Assembly: GCA_903813345.2 (NCBI GenBank)
Contig: CAIIXF020000009.1
Location: 10,102,030 to 10,166,029 of the forward strand
DNA: 64,000 nt
Origin: Owenia fusiformis
Taxonomy: Eukaryota; Annelida; Polychaeta; Sabellida; Oweniidae
Reading direction: 5' to 3'
The position numbers and the translations under genes are program-made. The notes beneath the pieces were generated by a model. It saw nothing but the letters and a program-made list of their open reading frames with translations, was not told where the DNA came from and made no database searches. Of the stretch, positions 39,601-54,600 are shown piece by piece. The stretch's first letter is position 1. The number at the start of each line of letters is the position of its first letter.

Positions 39601-42600
39601 CCTATATGCCTATTAGTTATTATTTGTTTAGTTGTTGGTTGGGTAACATGTTTATGACGTCACAAATGATGCGAAGAATCTTTAAACCAATCAGTGAAGT
39701 CTATATTAATTGTTTTAGTTGTTGATGTTGCGATACGTGTCTGTGACGTCACGGGTGATTGCATCATATTCTAGAAACGCCATTTTACGACCATCCTCCG
39801 ATCACAGGGCTTCAAAATCCAGAATTTCTTCTTTCTTTTTACACCCTGCTATAAGCAGTTAGCAATACCCCGATTAAGAACTCGCAATCTGATTGGCTGT
39901 CGCAACACTGCGACAGAAATCATGTATAAGTCATTGCGCATAATTAGATCACGTGATTCAGTTAAATCGGGCGCGTCCAAATTGGTTATAGCAGGGGGAA
40001 GAAGGAGGTACGGATTCTGGACACCTGCTTAGGAGGATGTTTTATGACATTGCATAATTTTAGCTGATTTTTGCTCCATTTCACTTTATTTGAAAGACTT
40101 TTAAAAATATAATAATGAGTCAGTATTTTTTCTTATAAATATTAATATTTGAATTTGAGGTCAAAGTCCGAACATTTGATCAACTGATTGAAATCACATT
40201 TTAAAGAGGTGAGGAAGTGAATAATTACAGGAGTAAACGTGATCAATGGTTCGAGGTCTCCCGCAAAGTAGTCGCTACGCTCCTACTTCGCGCTGCCTTC
40301 AGCAGAGGAGACCTCGAAAAAATGGCAGCCATTTTTCAAAATGGCCGCCTTCTACCAAAAGTGTCATTAGACCATGTGCCATGCTTATAGTATTCATATA
40401 TACCAAATATGAACAAAATCGCTCTACTACTTTTCAAGTTATAGTAAAAAAGTTAAAATGGCGGCCATTTTTCAAAATGGTCACCTTCTACCAAAAATGC
40501 CATAAGACAGTGTGCCATGCTTATAGTATTTACATACCAAATATAAACAAAATCGCTCCACTACTTTTCGAGTTATAGTACAATACGTTAAAATGGCGGC
40601 CATTTTTAAAAATGACCGCCTTCTACCAAAAGTGTCATTAGACAGTGTGCCATGCTTACAGTATTCACATACCCAATATGAACAAAATTGCTTCTCTACT
40701 TTTCGAGTTATAGTAAAATACGTTAAAATAGCGGCCATTTTTCAAAACATTTTTCAAAATGGCTGCCTTCTTTCAAAAGTGTCATACGACAGTGTGTCAT
40801 GCTTATAGTATTCACATACCAGATATGAACAAAATCGCTCCACTTAGACAGTGTGCCATGCTTATAGTATTCACATACCAAATATGAACAAAATCGCTTC
40901 ACTACTTTTCAAGTTATAGTAAAATACGTTAAAATGGCGGCCATTTTTCAAATTTTTTTTCAAAATGGCCGCCTTCTACCAAAAGTGTCATACGACAGTG
41001 TGTCATGCTTATAGTATTCACATACCAACTATGAACAAAATTGCTCCACTACTTTTCGAGTTATAGTAAAATACGTTAAAATGGTGGCCATTTTTCAAAA
41101 TGGTGGCCATTTTTCAAAATGGCGGCCATTTTTCAAAATGGCCGCCTTCTACCAAAAGTGTCTTTAGACAGTGTGCAATGTTTATAGTATTCACATACCA
41201 AATATGAACAAAATCGCTCCACTACTTTTCGAGTTACAGCAAAAATTGTAAAATAACGAGTAAAGGCAGCCATTTTTCAAGATGGTTGCCATGTGCTTCT
41301 TTAATATTTACATTTCTAGCTTTATTAATGTCCTTTCTAATTTTTTTACATCTAAAACATATTGCTATTACAGTTTTACATATTGCACCTAAATTACTGT
41401 AAATTCGGCACTAAAATGGCCGCCATTTTGAAATGAGGGGCCATTTTGAAAATCGGCTTTCAAGCAGAACTTCTTCCCCCATAGGGTATATGTGTACAAA
41501 ATATGAACAAAATCGGGCTTACGGTATTTGAGTTATTGCCCGGACGGACGGACGTACGGACATCATTTGTTTTTGCTGCATTGGTTTCTTCATTTATTTT
41601 CTTCTTTCTTTGTCTTGATTTGATTGCGATGTTAGTTATCTTTCTTCAGGGTCCACAGACTTGAGACTGCGCATAGGTGGGTTAAACGTTTTGATCCGGC
41701 CGGAAAACTCTCCCCTTCCCCTTACTGTTGGTCTTATGTTGATTTGTCCTCTTAGTTTACCCTCTTTGCGGAGAATATACTGTTTCATATTCATTTGTTA
41801 ATGTTCTCTTCTCTCGTTAATTTTCCAGTGCTTCGTGATGATATTCTCCTGCATATTGTATTTAGTACATATCCATTTATTTCTTGTTATAGCTTTTTTA
41901 GTATATGAATTTAGTATGTTGCTCCTGTAGCCTTGACATTGTAGTTTATTTCCCAGGCTGGTAACTCTGTTTGTTGCATCTTCCAGTTGACTGCAGATTC
42001 TTGAAATCCTTATTATTTGTGATATAAATATTCCATAAGACTGGTTTCTAGGAATATTTCCAGATAAATCAGGATATGAGACTATTTGGAAATTGAAGTT
42101 TTCCCTTTTGTCGTATAGTTTTGTAGTGATTTGTTTATTTACTATTTTCATTTGTATGTCCAGAAAAGTTGTTTCTGTATCCTTCTCATTTTCCTTGTTT
42201 AACACTAGTTCTTCAGGATAGATGTTCTTCATATCAGTCTCCATTTCTCCGTTGTTGTTTATAGTACATAAATCATCGATGAATCTTGTAGTTTTAGCAT
42301 ATTTTAGTACTTTGGAGTAGTCTTCCCTATACATTTTCTCAATGGCTTGAAATTCATAACTGTATAAGTATAGGTTTGCCATATATGGCGCCGGATCGAT
42401 TCCCATCGGTATTCCAATTTTCTGTCTTAGAATTGATTTCCCTGCTTTAAAGTAGGCTGTATCCACGATGAAATCCACTAGATCATTGCACTCTCCTTTG
42501 GTATATGCCTTTTTATTATCTGCCTTTCCACCCCATTTGGCTTCATCTCCACCTACTGTTATCTTTTGGTTAGTTCCTCCTCTGAAGGCTTTATCTATCA

Positions 42601-45600
42601 CCCATTTCAGTTTTTCCTTTATGTCAGTTAGATTAATCTTTGTGTATAGTGTAGAGAAATCATACGAGGCTATGTTTCTTGCCCCGTTCCTTAAATTTAC
42701 ACTTTTAATGTTATCTAACATATTTTGGTTATTGTCACTGATCCACATCCTATTGGCACCTGTATAATCCTTAATCTTCTCACAGTATCTTTTGTTAGTA
42801 TATTGCACTAGTTTAAGAATTTTGGTCAGTTTTTTGGCAGCTGGTTTAACAGAACTTTTCTTTGAGCCAATGATATATCTAAATTTAATTGGCTGTTTAT
42901 GCATTTTAATTGTAAGATGAATCCTTGGTATAATATTTTGTTCTTCTCCCGGTTCAATCTTGAATTTTGTTTTCATTGTCTCTTTGATTTCCTCCACTAT
43001 ATCTTCTTCTCCTTTATCTTCTATCCTTTGATAGGTGTCACTTCCAATTTCCTCTTTAATCTTCTTTATGTAGTATTGTTTGCACATAAACCCAATATTA
43101 TTTGCTGCCTTATCAATAGGTACAATGGCATATTTTTCCTTGAGTTGATTGAGTTCTTCCATAGCATTATGGTCCTTTAGTGTCTGCTAGTTCACAGACG
43201 GACGGATGGACAGACGGAGGCGTTCCCTTTATCCCTCCGAACTTCGTTCGATGGGATAATTATATTGTTACTATTCAAAAGATGGCCATTCAATTGACAA
43301 TTTGTAAGATTTTCAAAAATTTTTGATGACTGGTTTAAGAGAAACGTGTGTTCAAAAAGTTCGCCATATCGATACCCAATCTTTCAAAGGCCAGGATATC
43401 ATCAGCAACATTTTCATTCATTTAAACCATATTCTCTTCATTAACAGTGCCTTTTCAAATAAGTGGATGGTATAATAAACATTGTATTTCTTTCTTGATA
43501 TTTCTGCACTCAAGTCACTGAGATTCAAGGTGTGTATTTATTGGAATGTTTCCATTCTGATATGCCAGAGTGCCTCTTATCTGCCATTTGCGAAGGATAA
43601 AGACAAAGGGGGCGTGGCTATTGCGATGGAATGTTTCTGTTTACTTTAGAGAATATAGTATATCAAAATTGTATCTTCCGTGAAAATGCACTGTACCTTT
43701 GAGGAAATATTGAAATGTCTTTGAAACGTTTGTTACTCAAGTATATTCAAACATATACTTTCATGGTGGTTACACTGGTTACCATGGATATTCTGTCTGT
43801 TTTGTGTCCCAGGACCCTCAACAATTAAAATGTATATGTCTCTTTTTGAGCCTATTTTCTTTAAAAATTCATAACCACCGTGAAGTTCTTCAAAAACATA
43901 GTCAGGGGCATAGGCCTCGGAACATGGATAAAAATTGAGTATATAGTCTCGAGACACAGACTCGATTTTTATACATGTCACCGGGCCTATATGGCCAGGG
44001 GCGGAAACAAAAGTACCAAGATATAACTGTCCCTAAATCTTAGCCCTATTTTCAAATGAATTAAGGAATATTTTTCATTTATTATAAAGTCCATGGATGG
44101 GAAAGCGGGACAATTATACCAATATACCTCCATTCCATACAGAGAGGGGTGGGTGGATGCCCACTTATGGGGGTGGGGAGTCTATCAAGGGTTTTCTTAT
44201 ACCACATTTTTAGACCCTCTCATACTTTATAATAACAAGGCCCTTCATCTCGATAGTCCCCCTCAGGAGATGCAAACCCCCACCCCCTTAGCCCCCTCCA
44301 GTTTGTGACTCGACATACCATGGCATTACCAGATCCGCGACTGTCACCCCGTTCCAATAGGAGTGGTTAAAGTACCAATACCCACCCCCTCCATAGTTGA
44401 CGAACATCATAATCACCAGACACAGTCTACAACAACACACATGTTCTAAGCTCTCATATTTTACAGAAATCTTTAAGCTGCCATATTCAGTTTATTAAAC
44501 ACACATATTCTTAGCCCAAATTTATTTCGACTTGGTTATATGCAAGCAAGTCTGAGTTTAAACTGACAATATCGTATTCCATCAAAGGCAAGTGTCTTAA
44601 ATCGGAATAGCCCTTGTTTAAAAATCAAGATGCTTGTCACACATAAGATGAACCAAGTCAAGTCTACCAAAATGTGCATTTAATAAGATGAATATGGACT
44701 ATTGCATCACATAAACATCGATATATTACTCACCATGGAAACACAAGGTCAGCTAAGGTGAGACCATTCCAACGAGAATGGCGGAAATACCAGTAATAGC
44801 CTCCTCTATAGTTGACGAATATCATGAGGACTAAACTTAAGCTGTAATCATGGCAACAGGTAGTTATGAAAATAGGTAACTATAGCAACAGGTCATTATG
44901 GCAACAGGTAATTATGGCAACAGGTTATCATGGCAACAGGTCCAGTGTAACATTGGAGGCAGTAATAGTAATGTATTAAAATATGTGAACCATTGCAAAA
45001 CAATTAAGTTGTGTGAATCAATTGGAAAAGAGAATACACCTCTTCATGTACTTTACATGTATAAATGTACTTTAATCTATTATACAAAATGGTAAAAAAA
45101 GTAATTATCTGCTAGGTTTTTATTCTATGCCAGACCATTTCTCTCCTGATATGAAAGTTATCACACCTGGTAATCAGAAAAACTTTATGAAGAGGGGGAG
45201 TAGTGAAATTTAATAATACTTAAATCTTAAGCCTATACACTTAATACAGTTACTATAGTAACAGAAACAACGGTTCACCTTATACAGCAACTAAGCTTAG
45301 AATTGGTTATGCGTGCACATGAAAGTACATGTACATGAAAGTACAAGTACATGAAAAGCTACCATATTATGAGAGAGATGGTCTGGGAAGGAATATCCCT
45401 TTAAGGGTATTAACATCTTCTTGACTTTTCATTCCATGTAGTCATGAGAAGGATCAAATTTGATAAATATGTACAAATATTATCCTACCCCCTGAAAGCA
45501 TCTAAAGATCGTAGCCTCTGTCTGGCAGGTGGTGATGCGATTTGCTTATTGGAATTTCCATCTGTATTCACTGTACCACTGGTGGGCTCCCCTAAATCCT

Positions 45601-48600
45601 AAAACAGTCAACACATGAGACCATTGCATCAAAACACATTTAACAGAAACAATATATTATGCACCATTCAAAGATTGAGAGACTCCACACGGAGGGAGGG
45701 TCAGGAAACTGTGACACTCATTAATTGTCCCAGAAAGAGGGGGAGGATTTTGACAGAAAACTTCACCCCATGAATGGCGATTCTGAGTTGCCTATGCATA
45801 AGCCCGGGAATCTGTTTTCATGCTTTTGTCATTTATACTATTAATCATTCCCCAAACTTCAGCTCAAATAAACAAAATTAATCTGAAAACTGCATAAAAT
45901 GTTAAAAAGATTTAAGAACATTGAAAAATTGTTGGAACTAAGCTGTATTTTATGCATTATATTTCTTGTCAATGTATTTAAATTTTAATTACTTCATTAA
46001 GGACAGTCAATCTAATTTGGGGTGTGTGAATGTGTTATCTCAGGTGTGTTTGAGCGTTAACACCTATTCCAATTTTTGGGCTTGTTGAGTGATTTAGAGC
46101 ACTGAATATGCCAAGCTGTGCTGTCGCTGTAACCATGATGTCGTGAGTTGGGGACGTGCGAGCTCCTTGCATCTATTCATACATGCTTATTACTACTCTT
46201 GGATGAATCTTTCAGAGCAAGGGTTCTCCAACAATGGTAACTTTTCTTGCATTTTTTTCAAAGTGCCAGATTATCCTCATTTTGTGCTGATGGACGTGAA
46301 TGCATCTACATGCGTGCGTGTGTGTTGGCGGGTAGGCAGGACAAAACACTTTTCATTAAAATTCCAGGTAAACCTATTCAACTTGAAATTTTGCCTAAGA
46401 GCAGACAAGTACTAAGATCTGATCGAGGTGGCAGGTAAACCTATACAACTTCAAATTTTGCCTAAGAGCAGACAAGTACTAAGATCTGATTGAGGTGGCA
46501 GGTAAACCTATACAGCTTCAAATTTTGCTTAAGAGCAGACAAGTACTAAGATCTGATTGAGGTGGCAGGTAAACCTATACAGCTTCAAATTTTGCCTAAG
46601 AGCAGACAAGTACTAAGATCTGCCTAAGAGCAGACAAGTACTAAGATCTGATTGAGGTGGCAGGTAAACCTATACAACTTCAAATTTTGCCTAAGAGCAG
46701 ACAAGTACTAAGATCTGATTGAGGTGGCAGGTAAACCTATACAACTTCAAATTTTGCCTAAGAGCAGACAAGTACTAAGATCTGATTGAGGTGGCAGGTA
46801 AACCTATACAGCCTCAAATTTTGCCTAAGAGCAGACAAGTACTTAGATCTGCCTTAGAGCAGACAAGTACTAAGATCTGATTGAGGTGGCAGGTAAACCT
46901 ATACAGCTTCAAATTTTGCCTAAGAGCAGACAAGTACTAAGATCTGATTGAGGTGGCACCTCATTTGTTCGGCACCAGTTAATTTGAGAACATTCTCTCA
47001 AATAACAATGAATAACAGCCGATAGACGTACTTACATTCTACAAAGTGGGTATGTTTAACTTCATTCTGTTCATAATTAGTAAAAGCACAAGTGAGAATT
47101 AGCAAATACATAAGCAACTGCAAACCTGTTGAAGACCAGAATACAGTGATAGCCTTAGAAGAAGGTAATACCTCACTTCTAGCTATACCATGCATATGCC
47201 TATTACAGGCCATTGTTGACATATAAATGGCCTATTAATTTTTACACTGAAAGGTACTGAGAAAGCAGAATTGGGGATAGACTCTGGGGATTGGGATTAA
47301 GGGTGGGAAAACTGGCTCATTAATTTGCCCCCAAGGTTAGGACACCCTAAAGTTTTCTGTTTCAAATTCTCAACCCCTGCCTACTTGTGGGGAGGCTCTC
47401 ACTCAAATCTTTAAATGGTGCATTAGAATCTTCTTTTCTAAAAAGCCAAAGGGAATGTATTCTACAGGCACTAACCAGATATCATTAAACCATGAGCATT
47501 TCAGCTTTGTGTTATGTTCTCTGTCATACCACTTAATTCACAGAGCTCCTTGCTTTAGATCAGAAGATGCGAGTAGCTCCCATAATTCTTTGGTATGACT
47601 TCATATCAGTAGCTTCCCCTTAAGCTTTCCCTACATGGCCCAACAAACCTTATATGGATCTATCACATGACATATAAAATGGCGGAAAACAGTAAGTTGA
47701 ATTTTGGATGGTCCAATAAGCCTTATATGGATCTATCAAATGACATTAAAAATGGCAAACAACAGTAAATTTGATTTAAGGAATAAATAATGATAGGCCA
47801 TTCAATATGGTGAAATTCAGCACGAGTTGGACAGAATGTCGTACAAAGCACGAACCGAAGGTGAGTGCATTTGTACTGACATTCTGTCCAACGAGTGCTG
47901 AATTTCACCATATTGAATGGCCTATCATTATTTATTCCGATTCAAACATATAAAAATGAAAACATTGTTCAGAGAATTGGGGATTGGAGCTACATGAGAT
48001 ACACCAAACTCGAGCTCGCTGTTATTTTCGCCATTCCCAGGTGTGACGTCACAATGCAAATACAATACGTAGATTCCCGGATGATTGGATAGAGCACGGT
48101 CGTGCATCTATGGAGAATTAGAGAACGTTCTATATTGGCTATGCTGCATTCTGATTGGTTGAGAAATTCAATTAGAGCACGGTCATGTTTGAATCCAATA
48201 TCATGGTCATATAAGCCTTATATGGATCTATCACATGGATACCACATGACCCAATACCCAATCTGAACTTTGGGATATCTTCCCCCTGCTTTAGATTTGA
48301 TGCTCCTGAGCAAAATGAGATCATGAAGTCTAGTTAGTACCCATATATTATTAAGGCGCCCAAGGTCTCTGTGGTTTTTGATATATTGATTACCGGTACT
48401 CTATGGAAAGAAACCATCGGGAACTCGCTGACTGGTGGTGATGCGATTTGACTATTGGAATTTTCATCTGTATTCACAGTACCATTATTGGGTTCCCCCA
48501 AGTCCTAAAACATATACTCTATGGAAAAACCTAAGGGAAATAATGAAATTTTCTATGCAAGCTACATGTACCAATTTTTCATGAAAAATATTTCGAATTA

Positions 48601-51600
48601 ACACACAGGCCACCATTCATCTAATTAAGAATGAACCTATTGCTTAGTTTTTTGCTTTGTTTATACTTTTGCAAATGTTAAACATTTACATGGAAAAGTA
48701 TCTTAAGTAATTAATTGATGCAAATGAAGGCTACTTGTGATTTTGAAAATAGGCTTTCATAAACTTAAAGATTTTGCGAATAGGCTATCAGCCACTTGGG
48801 AGTTTGAAATTAGGCATGCACCAACTTGAGAGATTTTAAAAATGACTTGTGCCTATTCAAAAAACCATTGCACTCACTTGAAATGAATGAGAGGGATATT
48901 CTTGGAAGAACATTATACTTTATTTCAAAATAATATTATTTTACACTCGTCTGAAAGAGTTGTTTACTTACTGAGTTTATTAGGTGCTCCGTCTCAAAGC
49001 ACACTAAGTATTTCCTGATTTGTTGGTGATTGTATATATACTTGAGTAGAATCCAGATCAGGGCCATTCCAGTGAGGATGCCAAGAGCAATGAATATTGC
49101 TGAAACAAAAAAGGGAATTAATTTATATTATTACCATCTTACCGGGCCTGGTCTAGGGGTATTAGTGCTAGTTTAGAAGGCATTAAATTTATTATATCTA
49201 CCTGAGCAGTACATGTATGTGACATCATATTGGCGGGGCATATTGCCAGTCAATAATGCATTCTGCCCTTGGTCCAATATTTCACTTTATTATATCATTG
49301 AAATGTTTCTCGTTTTCTCATTGGATAAGAACCGATCACATGATTAAAAATATTAGGGTGTATACCACGGAGTATATACCACGGTAGAAAGTCCCGGATG
49401 TTATGTTTTTGTTATGACGTCACAACAATATTGTAGAAAATACTTGGATACGCACGGCAACAAAACTTCATTTTTATGACGTCACAGCTTATATTTGTAG
49501 TATGAGCATGGGTACTAATAGCAATTGTGCATCCGTTGCCATGTTCTTGATGTTTATAAACCAGTGATGTCACAAATCATCTTGCACGTGTGACTTTTGA
49601 GGATGAAAGATGGCAATATCTTGCATCTAAGAGTGGCTGTAGTTAGAGTGGTTATTCTGATGAGCTCATGTATTGTATCTATGCATTAAAGGGTTAAAAG
49701 AAATACGCTTAATTTGTAGAACTTTCAAATGGTATAATAAATCAAATATTCCATTCTATTTTCGGGCTGCGGGAAATATACTGAGGGAAAGATGAACATG
49801 TATTCACCTCAATAGAATGGAATATTTGGTATATATTGCCTGCAGAAATGATGTTATTGTACTATTATTACCACCTTGCAGGGCCTGTTCTAGGGGTTTT
49901 AGTACTAGTTGAGAAGGCAATTAAATTGCTATTGACGTGAGCAATATTGTGTCGGGCGTTAATGACTTAGTCGGGCAATAATGACATTATCCGCCCAGCT
50001 ATGTTTCCCGAGAAAAGTGATATCATTCAGTGCGTAAGATTTTCTATTTCAAATTTGCTATTTCAGCCCTGGTCATTAATGGTGGTAATAATAGTAATAA
50101 CGTCATTTCTACAGGCAAAATATAGTCAGAAACCCATGCCTCTCTATCGTTTCAAAAAATTTACCCAACGTGTTCGTCTCTGTTAATTTATGGCATCCAT
50201 ACTTTTTTGAAAGGTAACACTTTGAGGTTCAATTTTCTGCCGGATGCCCTTGCAAACTCTCATTGGTTGCTCAGTATTGTAGCATTCCGTTACCATGGTT
50301 ACGCATCTATAAACATCTTACCTTGGAATCTTAGATCATTTGTAACTTTGTCATTATTTGGTCTATAAAGATGATATTGGTATCAAATTAAACCTAATTA
50401 AATTTCCCATAAACTAATGATATTCAATTATGCAAATTAGCTCATTTGCATAAATTGTGACGTCATCAATCAATTTTTGATTCAGAATTTTCAAGTATAG
50501 CAACATATCTATTAGAATTGAGGCTGTATGTCAGAATTTCTGCAAAGTTTGGTCCTTTAGACTATAAGAAGAAGGTATAAGCAACATAAAAGTGAAAACA
50601 AATTCAAAATTGGATCAGTATTACCAAAGTTATTAAACTTTCGAGGAAGCTACTGTGAATGTCATTATTCGACAATTATATTCAGACATCTTACTATGGA
50701 AGTTTAAAATGTTTGTAGCTTTGTCATTATTTGGTCTATAGAAATGATATTGGTATCGAATTAGACCTTATTAAATTTCCTGTACAATTACAATGTTCAA
50801 TTATGCAAATTAGCTAATTTGCATAAATTGTGACGTCATCAATCTATTTTGTTCAGAATATCCCAGTTTAGCAACATACCTATTAGAACTGAGGCTGTAT
50901 GACAGAATGTGTGCATAGTTTTGACCTTTATTTGATGAGTGGAAGATATATAGGCAACAATCAAGAGACAACAGATTCAGAATTGGATCAGAATTAGCAG
51001 TTATTCAGCTTTTGGGGCAGCTACTGGGAACGACAATTATAAAATGTTTTACAATAACGAAAAAAGAAACAAACATCGTTGTTTCAATCTTATTAAGTAA
51101 AAATGTACATGACTTGTTCATATTATTCCATTGAACTGAACATGTAAGTATGTGGAGATGTTACATGTATTTTGACTATCATTCACAGGGGTCAAAATCG
51201 TGTTATCTTGATCCTGTATTTCAAAATCCAATTTTATAATTTACCATACACTGTAAATGATTCATATAAATACATAGTAATGCTTTAATTATGCTATTTT
51301 GACATATGTTGACTAGTATACATATTAATTTTTACAAAATTTATATGGAGGAGTGTTCTTGGATTCATTTGATTTCTAACATGTGAAAAAGCTGAAAACA
51401 AAATTTTGTTGATATTTGCTTAATACATCTTAATTACCATTTTATATTCAAAATACAGATAAAGTGTCAATTTTAGAACTTGTGTCAAGTATTGAGGGAG
51501 TCACATCACATCCCCCAGGATGCATTCCTTTGATGGAGCTTTCACACTTAGGCCTTGTAGCTCAGTGTACGCCACTGTGTGAATACTTTCCGGCAGATGG

Positions 51601-54600
51601 TAGGGTACAGGTTACTAATATGACAACTACTTTAGGGGAATTTTGTAACCTTCAAAATCCTTGGTGATTCAACCTTTGAATGATTTTTGTTATAGCTTTT
51701 CTGAAAATGGACTATAAGCAGCAGGTACTTCAGGAAGCAAATTGAAAAGTAGTTTTTATATAATTTTACATAGTATAACCTCTTTTATATGCAATGAAAA
51801 ATGATAACCAAATCCATACAAAGAGCTCAGTAGTAGTACTTGTAATCCTGAAATTAAAGTCTGCTGAAATAGCCACGAAGAAAAAATGCCCCTTAAAAGA
51901 AGTGATATTCGTAGGACTTTAAAGATGCATTATGCCATAGGTTTCTCCCCCAGACAATCAATGATGTCCTATTGTTATTGCTCATATAATGTCTCACATA
52001 CCATGGATATATCTTGAGAATAGCTTTTGGGTATATTATTGCCGAAATATCGGAAATAATCAACAGAACAACCAAACTCCAGAATTAAACACAATCGATT
52101 CCTCGGCTAGCGAGGGGAATCCCCATTGAGTCACATAAGTGTCTTGAACCAGACAGGCAATCAGGTTTATGATAAATAGATTCAACGACCAATCAGATAA
52201 CAGGATGACTTTCTTGGTATATTCAAACTTCAGATTGAATTAATTTCTTCGAAAATAATTAGATCAGCCAGCACAATCGCAAAATTAACACTGAAAGAGG
52301 GGGATTTGGGACTTCTTCTTTGGTAAGTAGATGGGTATATATGTGGTGAAACTCAATATGCAAAAAAGTCCAGAGGGGTCTTGATTGTGTTATCCTATGG
52401 CTTAGAGCCTCTTTAACTAACCCTTCCTATATCTATATAGGTTTCCTACATCTCCAATAGAAGTATGTGTGGTATAGAACTTATTATCTAAACTTGTTTT
52501 AAAAGGTTTCCAAAATATGAAATATGTAAAAATATATGAAAAAATATGAGTCTCAAATGGATGAATTTCAGGTATACCCCCATAGAGTATGGATACCACT
52601 CAAAACTGAGAACAGTAACAACAGGAGATTTTGGTGCAAAATAAAGGAGTTAATCAGGTAGCATGATTGACAGAGGTTGAATCTAAACTATTTTAATATA
52701 CTTTTTATAGTTTAGAAGCTTTAATATGGCATGAAAATAGCATACAGTATGTAGTTTAGGGAGCAGAGATATTATTTCATTGCATGGATTTAAATTATTT
52801 CAGACAAGGGTTTCTGAAGATCTAATCAATATAACAGATTATATCAAAAACAAGGAGATTAATGTCACACAGATGATATTCGAGAGTCGAATCACACTGG
52901 TGAGGTGAACATGGAGATCAATGTGACAAAAATGATGGATACATTAAGAATAAAAAGCATCCCTGTCATGAAAGTCACCACTGAAATAGATACAAAAGAA
53001 AAACTCAACCACTGCCATATAGGTTCCGGACATGGATAATGGTACATGAAGATTATAACATGAATGAATGCCATATAGATGATGTTAATGCGGATATCAA
53101 TGTCACATGGATGACATGGTGATAAATCGTTAATTTGTTCAAAGTTACACTATTTAGGTGATGTTAGTCACATGGAAATCAGTAACACTTGGATGTAGGA
53201 ACTCTTCGGTTCACTAGGGTTCACACAAGTCCTCACTATTAATTTCTACGCTTCATTAACACTTAATATAAAAATGCAATACTATCTATGAACTATAATA
53301 GCTTGGTATGATAAATAATACTAGGTGTCTCAAAAATGTACCCAAAAGAATATTAATGTCACAGATAAACCAATCAATATTTTCAGATATTTTTGCATGG
53401 TCATGTTGCTGAAGCATGTAAGTTTCCTCCCCAATACAAAGTTTTTAGTTCAGTCTTGCCTCTTGATTTAACCCTTTACTTTTTATTTCATATTTCGATG
53501 ACAGCCTGTATCCTTTTGCTAGATTGTTCATTACATTTGATAATGTTTCAAGTGGAACGTTTTGATTTTCTCTTTGGGTGTTGGCCTTATGTTGTTCCAG
53601 GTCTTTTGGCTTGGGGTTAGCTTAACATGCTCCTTCAAATAACCCCAGAGAAAGAAGTTCCAAGGTTGAAGGTGGCAGAACAATCACAGAGAACCAGGTC
53701 AATTATCGTCAAATGATTTAGCGGTTAATTGATAATGGAGTTCCATCTGCCAGAGTTACGGAGACTGAATGATATACAAATGAGAACACTGTGGTTCCAG
53801 ACAGTTTGAGTACCTCCATGTACAGCAAGGACCACACAAAAATTCCCATGAAAGCAGTTTCTTCTCTCTGTGTAAAGACATTGTGAGGGCCTCCCTATTC
53901 AACAGATTTGACACCCCAAACATTTTCTCTGGGGTGACTTCAAGAACCATGTTTATGCTTATCCCAAGCTAAGAGACATAGAACAACTTGAGATCAACAT
54001 GTAAAAGGAAATTCAAAACATTCCACCAGAAACATTATCATATACGATAGACAATGTAGCAGTAAGGATGCAGTCTTTCATCGAAATGTAAGGAGGTTAA
54101 ATTAAACACATGGAATAAAAAGGGTTAAAGCATCAAAAAGGCAAGACTGAACTAAAAATTTAGATTTGGAGAGAAAACTTACATGCTTTTCCTAAATTAC
54201 CATGCAATAAATATCTGAAAATGTTGATTGATTTATCTTTGCTGTTGATATACTTTTGGGTACATTTTTTGAGACACCCTAGATAATAAGAATTGTATTT
54301 TTAATGTCACTGCCAATAATCTGACAAAATGAATGAAGGGGAGCCGATTCAACAAATAAGCATATAGTATGGTAAAATCAGTTAGGTTTTAGGTGTAAGA
54401 ATGGCGCAACGTCACCAGCATGCAAAAAGTCAACCTTTTTCCAATAAATCAAGCAGTGGAGGTCTAAACGACATGTAATAAATGAAAACACATTATCATC
54501 ACAAAATGAATGTTCTTGCTGTTTTTTAAATGAGGTTTTTAAAAAATATATTATTTTGATATTTTTTATAACATTTTGTAAATGATTTAAACAAGGCATA

